Part shown: piece after piece, positions 57,180 through 64,000 of the stretch
Position numbering within the stretch: position 1 is the stretch's first letter
Layout of the letters: each line of letters opens with the position of its first letter
NCBI GenBank assembly: GCA_018398815.1
Contig: CM031600.1
Span: 56,876,202-56,940,201 of the forward strand
Source of the DNA: Conus ventricosus
Lineage: Eukaryota > Mollusca > Gastropoda > Neogastropoda > Conidae
Length of the DNA: 64,000 bases
Reading direction: 5' to 3'
Translations under genes and position numbers: made by a program
The notes under the pieces: generated by a model
Told to the model about the DNA's origin: nothing
Database searches by the model: none
The model's input: only the letters and a program-made list of their open reading frames with translations

Positions 57180-58755
57180 TTTTGCAGCCCAAACCTTCGC
57201 TTATCCTCATAGGCAGTGCACCTCCTGTCTGCTTCTTCCGACACCCCGTCCACAAGCCATAGCCCCGCTAGCCACCCCGCCGCCAGCCCCCGGCACCAGC
57301 AATCCACAGGGAGCAGTCAATGTCAAGTCGTCATGAGGCAACCCACCGGAGGAGACACTGCACTGCTGCCGAGTCACTTCGGTGGTGTTCAGTGGCGCCT
57401 GTTCTGATCTAACATACGCAGGACACCACCTACTAAGCCCCCTACTGACGACAATAATTGCTTAGTCGCGGAGCCGGCATGAGTGAGCTCTCCCTCCGGA
57501 GGGCGCCACCACGTCCGTCCAACGACAGCCCCCATGGACTCGCCGATACCGGTGACCCCGACGGAAGCAAACCAAGGCCACAGACGCGGAGAGGACATCG
57601 AAACTGAGGTCACCATGAGAGCAGGGCATGAAGGGCCACAGAATTTGAGACATTTTTTTTTTTTAATGCTGATCAATGGGAATGAGGATGATTAAGATGA
57701 TGCTACGGATTTCCATTTCGGTCTGAGACTACATGACAGGGCTGTACTCTACGCTTCCTTTCATAATATATTCTGGCGTCAACCAGGCCCGAGAGATACA
57801 GGTACCTGCAGTGTTGGTCAGGAAATTTGAGCAACACTCTCAGAAACGCATCCATTAAGTGGATGAAACTCGACTGTGTGGTCCCAGTCTTCCCAACTGA
57901 GTCCGCAGCAAACTCAACTCTGGGTAGGAGCCGGTCGGGGCAGAAAAACCCACATGACTCTGATGGGATTCGAACCCACGACCTCCCAGCCGGGAGTCCG
58001 CGACGCTAACCACTTCGCCACGGCGGCTGGTCAAATGGCATTTCTATATAGTGTTTCAAAATTTGACCGTTAAAAACCGTTATTCTTGACATATTGTCCG
58101 ATTTGGATGAAATTTGATATGTACACAGGCTTTTTTAGCCCAGTGAGGACTAAAATACCGGTTTCAAAAGTGTATATCGGTTATATAACCGTTAAATCGT
58201 TATTTTGCCGTTTTTTTTATATATTGGCGGGTTTTAATGAATTTGTTTTTTATATAGAAAGGTTATCACACACAAATGGCACTTCCATGTAGTGTTTCAA
58301 AATCTGACCGTTAAAAACCGTTATTCTTGACATATTGTCCGATTTGGATGAAATTTGGTATGTACACAGGCTTTAGCCCAGTGAGGACTAAAATACCAGT
58401 TTCAAAAGGGTACATCGGTTAAATAACCATTAAAACCGTTATTTTGCCGTTATTTTTTATATATTGGTGGGGTTTAATGAAATTTTGTATATAGAAAGGT
58501 TATCACACACAAATGGCACTTCTATGTAGTGTTTCAAAATCTGACCGTTAAAAACCGTTATTCTTGACATACTGTCCGATTTGGATGAAATTTGGTATGT
58601 ACACAGGCTTTAGCCCAGTGAGGACTAAAATACCAGTTTCAAAAGGGTACATCGGTTAAATAACCGTTAAAACCGTTATTTTGCCTTTATTTCTTTATTT
58701 CTTATCTCACAAAGCACTTGGCCGATTTATAAGCGGTTTGGAAAACTGGGAGTAC
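56540..58755 (+). repeat. CCGTTA-rich repeat element, copy 2
   Basis: Same layout as copy 1: GTACTCCCAGTT...AACAGGGAGTAC at the start, short (TG)n, the 145-bp units, then 240-bp units (for example 58090, 58330, 58567), ending AAACTGGGAGTAC at 58755. It follows copy 1 after only about 30 bp (ATGCTTCGCATCTTGTTCTT), and a like sequence follows its own end, so the pair is a higher-order tandem repeat. A long SINE is inserted at 57150-58030. Confidence 0.8.
57150..58030 (-). mobile_element. Long tRNA-headed SINE, full-length, about 880 bp
   Basis: On the minus strand: head with A box TGGCGAAGTGG (58009-58019) and B box GGTTCGAATCC (57965-57975), then about 750 bp of body, then a long poly-A (poly-T at 57151-57179). 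Both edges carry CA(A)ATGGCATTT (57139-57149 and 58032-58043), a target-site duplication of the host 240-bp repeat. An internal A-run (about 57653-57664) marks where two body modules meet. It is unusually long for a SINE and has no coding frame, so it is a composite non-autonomous retroposon. Other copies: 2590-3562, 7425-7960, 33636-33885, perhaps 35560-35705. Confidence 0.9.
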
Positions 58756-59039
58756 GTTTAATATGCTTCGCATCTTGTTGTTTTTTTTTGCTCCGAAGCT
58801 CTACACACAGCAAACCCAGTGCACACCTGCGACCATCGTATGCAGCACAATGATAATGTACACATTCACACAGAGGGGGGTTAAGAACAGCTGTCACACA
58901 CGCGTGAACCAGGGTTATTCTGGTGAGAGTCTGATCCATGAGACTCCGCGGTTAGGGCTTGGGCTCCAGGGCAGAAAAGACGTATCCTCCACGCTAAATG
59001 GGGCAAAGGATAAAATATTATCGATCTTTTTTTCGATCG

Positions 59040-59109
59040 ATCGTGTGTGTGTGCGTGTGTATGTGTGTGCCTGCGTGTGTGAGTGCATTGTGTGTGTGTG
59101 TGTGTGTGT

Positions 59110-59147
<38 letters not shown>

Positions 59148-59152
59148 GGCGT

Positions 59153-59200
<48 letters not shown>
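59040..59200 (+). repeat. (TG)n-(GA)n microsatellite
   Basis: TG runs to about 59145, then a (GA)n run to 59198. Confidence 0.95.
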
Positions 59201-59201
<1 letters not shown>

Positions 59202-59286
59202 GTGGGTGAGCGAGTATGCATGTATGTGCATGAAGATGGCCTGTGTCAAAAGTGTGTGGATCTGCTTTGATATGTACATGCACACA

Positions 59287-59359
59287 CAGTGTGTGTTGAT
59301 GTGTGCGTGCGTGCGTGTGTGTGTGCATGCGTGCGTGCGTGCGTGCGGTGGTGCGTGGT

Positions 59360-59402
<43 letters not shown>
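59287..59402 (+). repeat. (TG)n/(CGTG)n microsatellite
   Basis: GTGCGTGC steps followed by a (TG)n run; G-rich tail to about 59440. Confidence 0.95.
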
Positions 59403-59518
59403 AGGTGGACGTGGGGGGGGGGGAGGGGAAGGAGGGAGGGGTCCAATACAGAAAACACCTACCGGTAAAGTTATCCCTCTGACAGGAACATATTGCATGA
59501 TTATAAACTAAGAGAAAG

Positions 59519-59522
<4 letters not shown>

Positions 59523-59601
<79 letters not shown>
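59523..59601. repeat. (TA)n microsatellite
   Basis: About 39 uninterrupted TA units; it abuts the 3' side of the SINE-like unit at 59630. Confidence 0.97.
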
Positions 59602-59605
<4 letters not shown>

Positions 59606-59629
59606 CACACAACACACACACACAAAAAT

Positions 59630-59950
59630 CAAAAACCTTTCTCCGGTTTGCATCTGTGGAGGGACCATTTGTAGCCTGCCACTTATAGCTCTCTCAGTCG
59701 ACTTTTGTGTCTTTGTTTCCACACCTTGGCAGCGTCATGCCATCAAACACACCAGCGGGGAAAGAGAAACCTCCAGGGAGAGCTTGAAAGCAGAAGGTCT
59801 TCGGAGAAGAAAAACCTTCCCTTCGTTACAAAGGTTTCAGATCTGAACACCCGACATTCTTCGGCTAAAAGTCCCCCGACGCTGTCGGATTCGAACCTAC
59901 ACCCCAGGGATGATCAGGCACCTAAAGGCCAAGTCTCTCTTGTGGCGGAT
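59630..59950 (-). mobile_element. Candidate tRNA-headed SINE (third type)
   Basis: On the minus strand TGGCCTTTAGGTGC (59918-59931) fits an A box and GGTTCGAATCC (59887-59897) a B box, 20 bases apart. A body of about 250 bp follows and stops at a (TG)n(TA)n tail, as some SINEs do. Only one copy is in the window, so it remains a candidate. Confidence 0.5.
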
Positions 59951-60091
59951 GACTTAGCATAACGTTATCGGACCCTTTGTTTATAGTCAATACATTTAAG
60001 CCGTAACTAAGTTCACTCGTGCTCCCCCTCCACAATTCAAGCTGCTGGAATTCTTTCAAACTGCCTCTGTAGTTAAAGCTACTTGAAGACA

Positions 60092-60153
60092 AGGCTGCTC
60101 TCTCTCTCGCTCTCTCTCTCTCTCTCGCTCTCTCTCTCTCTCTTACACACACA

Positions 60154-60205
<52 letters not shown>
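60092..60205 (+). repeat. (CT)n and (CA)n/(TG)n palindromic microsatellite
   Basis: CT/CTCG run, then CACACACACGTGTGTGTGTG, where CA turns into TG across ACGT, giving a perfect inverted repeat. Confidence 0.95.
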
Positions 60206-60206
<1 letters not shown>

Positions 60207-60302
60207 TAATGAAAGACCGGCAGTCCTCATATGCAAGTGGTCACATTAAGTGAAGGAACAGACAGGCAGCACTGAATTATCTTTCACTAAGTTGCCTATC
60301 AC

Positions 60303-60306
<4 letters not shown>

Positions 60307-60381
<75 letters not shown>
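60307..60381 (+). repeat. (GA)n microsatellite
   Basis: About 35 GA units. Confidence 0.95.
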
Positions 60382-60382
<1 letters not shown>

Positions 60383-60495
60383 AATCACATATAAAACAAA
60401 ACAAAGAATTAATTCTCAAGGTCCACCACGACGAGCAGCTTAGCTATCAATATTTCTCGAATCGTCAACGCTTTATTCAAATAGAAACCAAGATT

Positions 60496-60555
60496 CCTTA
60501 CACAATCATATCTTTCAGACTCACGCTTACACAATCATATCTTTCAGACTCACGC
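60496..60555 (+). repeat. 29-bp direct duplication
   Basis: TTACACAATCATATCTTTCA then GACTCACGC occurs twice in tandem with a one- to two-base difference at the junction. Confidence 0.85.
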
Positions 60556-61230
60556 TATGAACCTAGTCTGAACAGATGTGGCCGACTGGAATATGCCAGT
60601 TGAATTCTCTGCCAATATTTAAAAAAGAAACAAACAAACCGAAAAAAAACAACAACTGGACAATGAAAATGCAAAACATGTCTCATATCCCCCCCCCCCC
60701 CACCCCACCCCCCACCCCCACCTGTTTGCGCATTTTCTCTTGTGGTGCCTGTACATACAGACACGAGTTTTCATTTGAGAAGCACCAAGTCTGAACTTAG
60801 CAACTAGTTTTATCAAATGCACGTCCAGGTCAATTTTCTAGATACGGCTGAATATCACAATCAATTGTACAATTTCCTCACAAAGCGTATCTTTCGCTGT
60901 TTTTGAATATCTTTATACCATATGCGCCATCTACAATGGACGAATAGTACTGTTGTCTGAACACTGGAATGAAGAGAATCTGATTTTCCTAAATCTTGAT
61001 TTAACTAAACATTCCAAATCCATACTCAAACAAAAATGCAACGACATCCGAGCTGTTATCTTAGGGGTGTTTCCGAAGCAAAGTTTAGACTTTAAACCAC
61101 AGGTGCAAGACATAAAATCATGCCCCCCCCCCCCCCCCCCCCCCCTCCCTCCCGTCAAGTCCATGAAAGAAAAGACGAAGTCTTACATTTACATACAGGA
61201 AATTAAAAGTCTAGCGTCATCACGATCTCT
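60556..61230. other. Unassigned sequence with poly-C tracts
   Basis: C tracts at 60689-60720 and 61123-61146; no gene recognised. Confidence 0.4.
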
Positions 61231-61269
61231 CACAATGTCAGAAGTGTCATCACAAGCACACGCAAGGCG

Positions 61270-61530
61270 GTGACCGTTATGCTTGAGACAGCCAGGGAAT
61301 TATTTTGCCGGTGTCAGGTCGCGACTGTTCCCTGCGGAGGAAAGTCCCTTGCCAACCCACAGATGCCAGCCGAGAGCCTGTGTGAGGTCTGTCAGGTGAT
61401 CAAACTCATCAAGCCCAAGTCTTTTTTCATCCACGGCAAGATGGTTGAAGACCCTTGCTGTCTTCTTACCTTTGCTCTACGTGTGTTGGGTGCGCGCGCG
61501 CAAGCGCAAGTGCATTGGTACTGTGTGTGA
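61270..61530. other. Exon-like GC-richer island, strand uncertain
   Basis: Plus-strand frame with VCQVIKLIKPKSFFIHGKM and several Cys residues; the minus strand is also open over part of it. Unrecognised. It may be an exon fragment or an old element. Confidence 0.25.
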
Positions 61531-61699
61531 AAAGGGGGAAGTTGGTAGATCAACTGTTGCGTGCAACGTGTGAAAATGGACGAGAGAAGGAGGTGAGGAA
61601 AAGGTTTGGGCGGTACTATCAAGTGTTATGGTCTGTCCATGGTAATTAATGGAGAGTTTTATGTCTTTGGAGTACTTACTACCCATCGGCGCCTACTTT

Positions 61700-62104
61700 A
61701 AATTTTATAGTGCTGTATAGGAAATCATCATGTTGGGGGGGAAAACAAACAGCAAAAATCAGTTTGATCGCGGGGAAATTACTTTTTTCACGCTTTTTAA
61801 AAAAAAAAAAAACAAAACCTAAAAATTTAAACATTTAAATAAAATCAAAACCACCTGGGTTTCCTCAAATGGGGGGAGCTGAAGGGGGGGGGGGGGAGAC
61901 GGCAAGGACGGGCACTCGGGAGAGGAGGGAATCGATGGAACAAAGTGAGAACAGAAATACTACCCCCCACAGCTTTTCACTTTATGACGGGGCGCCGTAC
62001 TCGCCGACCAGCTTTTTGCACGCGAACATTCTATTTAAAATTAGCCTTGGCAATTGCATTGCTCACGCACCGCCTGACTGCTACAACCTTGATTGATTAC
62101 CTGT
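61700..62104. other. Low-quality unassigned sequence
   Basis: Homopolymer-rich texture like 40900-50000. Nothing supported. Confidence 0.45.
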
Positions 62105-62885
62105 TCATTATCGATTTATACCCATCCCTTCCAATCCTGTCCTATTGGGCGCACTTTTCGTTTCTTTCAAAACGTCATGCCTTCCAATGCTGCCCATTAG
62201 CACACGTTCTTAGTTTGAAAACCCATGCCTTTTCTTATTAATACACTCTTTTAGCTTTGAAAACGCCAATCCCTTTCCCCATCCCTGCCCCTTTGGATAC
62301 ACTTTCGTTTCTTTGATAACGCCAATCCCTTCCATCCCCTTCCCCTTTTGGGTACACTTCTTTTTACTTTGTTAACCCCAAAAGCCCCATCCGTCCTGTA
62401 GTGACACGTTGTTTAGTTTTGATAACGCCAACCTTCCCTCCTTCCGTTGGAAAAAACGTTCGTTTAGTTTTGTAACCCCAAAGCCCCGTCCTTCCTTTGG
62501 ATAACGTTCGTTTGCTTTGATAACCCAATCCCTTCCTGCCTGCCCTGTTGGATACACGTTCGTTTAGTTTTAAAAACCCCAAATGCCTTCCATGCCTTCC
62601 TGTTGTGACGCTTCGTTTAGCTTTGAAAACGCCAATGCCTTCCATCCTGTCCTTTGGATAACCTTCGTTAGCTTTGAAACGCCAATCCCTTCCAGTCCTT
62701 CCTGTTGGATGACCGTTCGTTTAGTTTGATAACCCAAGCCTTCCAGGGCCTGTCCTTTTTGGATACACGTTTTTTTAGCTTTGTAACCCAACCTTCCATC
62801 CTGTCCTGTTGGATGACCTTTTGTTTAGTTTGATAACCCAATCCTTCCGTCTGTCCTTGGATGACCGTTTTTTAGCTTTCACTGC
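62105..62885 (+). repeat. About 54-bp minisatellite, about 13 irregular units
   Basis: Units of GCCTTCCATCCTGTCCTGTT, GGATACACGTTCGTTTAG and TTTGAAAACGCCAAT, 49-60 bp long. Homopolymers and single bases vary between units in the manner of uncorrected reads. Confidence 0.85.
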
Positions 62886-64000
62886 TTTTCTATCATGGAA
62901 ACGTCACTTATTCCCTTTTTGACCCTGACTTCTTTTTTGTTTTTTTCCCATCAGTGGACAGTAAGGGGGTTTGTCATTAGATTTGCCCTTTTATTGAAGC
63001 AGCGATTTGGGAGAGAAAAAAAAAAGTGGGGCATGGCAGATATTTACTTAGCCCCATAGCAGTTTTGTTCAGTGAAAAGGGTTATTTTTTTTAACACTTT
63101 GGGGGCCATGTTTTAGCTTTTTTCAAGTCAACGCGTTGTGGAATAAAGGGGAGACAATTACAACAAGGGCGAGTTCGCAAAGCGTTTTTTCTCGTATTTG
63201 GGTTTGTTTGTTTATTTTTGTTTTAGCTACTTTTTCGATAAGTGGATTTTTTTGCTACTGATTCGCTTTACATTTTTAAAGATTTAAAATTCAAGGGGCA
63301 TTGTCAAGCTAAATAAACACATGGGGCAGTTTGAGTTTAAATTTTTCTTTTTTTTTGTCATAGATAAACTCGGAAAAATCTCCCTTCCTTTAGATCAACG
63401 CTGTTCGTATAAAGGGGGTACATATCAACTGTGGGGGCTTTACTGTACTGTTAATTGTTTTGAAAAAATATTGTTTAAAAAGAAAAATTTATTCTTTTTT
63501 GTTTCCACCAAAAAAACGTTGAATTAATACTTTGAATTTTCCCGCTGAATTTTCCACTGATTCACACTTTTCGAATCTAGTGATTGTTTTAAAAAACGAA
63601 GGTAAACCCACACAAAAAAAATCTTTTTTTTTTGTTCTGCCACAATTTTTGTCATCAAAACTATTTAAAGGGGTCCCTTTTATTAGGATATCATTCTACA
63701 GATTACTTTTTTTCTTCAAAAATTCAGTTAGACTACTGTCAAAACAAAAAAACACACCCCCCCCCCCCAAAAACCCCAGCCCCCATCCCTACACCCTTTC
63801 CCCAACTTCAACACACCCCCACCACACAAAAAAAAAATCTCTTCTCCCCCCCCCCCCCCCCCCCCCCCCCCCCCGCCCCCCCCCCCCCCCTCTGACACAC
63901 TTTACCTTTCCCCCTCTTTCCCCCCCTCCGCTCAAAACGTCCATTTCCCCCTTCCCCTTGTTTTCCCCCCACTTGTAGTTGATACCTTGAATTTTAGACT
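62886..64000. other. Low-quality AT-rich end of window
   Basis: T and A runs, then a C-rich block (63755-63895). No gene or repeat family recognised. Confidence 0.45.

Noticed and set aside
57960..58022. Functional tRNA gene
   Set aside because: A and B boxes belong to the head of the long SINE; the cloverleaf is not completed and body sequence follows.

Overview
The window looks like low-GC, repeat-rich animal nuclear DNA, probably from a mollusc and possibly a gastropod. The signs are GT-AG spliced exons, tRNA-headed SINEs, a non-LTR retrotransposon with a PHD/esterase ORF1, a Tigger-like DNA transposon, and very dense (TG)n, (GA)n and (AT)n microsatellites. The lineage is an inference; nothing here identifies a species. 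No bacterial-style operon, CRISPR array or rRNA gene is present.

The only convincing host genes are two convergent paralogues of a PC-esterase (NXPE/CASD1-like, SGNH fold) membrane-anchored protein. Copy A is on the + strand, with exons at 4926-5229, 6954-7352 and 8038-8287, then it runs into a 1000-N gap. Copy B is on the - strand, with exons at 37217-37534, 34572-34982 and 25728-26281. B keeps the GDS and DGTH catalytic motifs. A carries several single-base indels. Both share one frameshift at the same place in exon 2.

Layout. 1-10939: a palindromic arrangement in which a 31-bp satellite (about 67 units left, about 48 inverted units right) brackets copy A. 10940-15475: mostly unique DNA with long microsatellites. 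15850-21970: a minus-strand LINE (ORF1 with PHD finger and esterase, ORF2 endonuclease, and an indel-riddled reverse transcriptase). 22990-25260: a SINE fragment, a second 1000-N gap and a 55-bp minisatellite. 25728-37534: copy B, whose second intron holds a complete-ended Tigger-like element (28311-33556, TA target duplication) that also encloses a broken OTU protease. 37700-40180: microsatellites and unassigned sequence. 40190-53870: a 56-bp tandem array plus three copies of a roughly 2-4 kb segment, two of which are badly corrupted. 54593-58755: two consecutive copies of a repeat element made of 240-bp units rich in CCGTTA/AACGG words, each split by a SINE with target-site duplications. 59040-64000: microsatellites, a further SINE-like unit and a low-quality 54-bp minisatellite.

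Sequence quality is uneven. The stretches 15480-18550, 40900-50000 and 61700-64000 have the stretched and shrunken homopolymers typical of uncorrected long reads, and 46327-49990 is a co-linear, degraded duplicate of about 50010-53870. Frameshifts in these stretches, and in some others, should not be read as biology without raw-read support.
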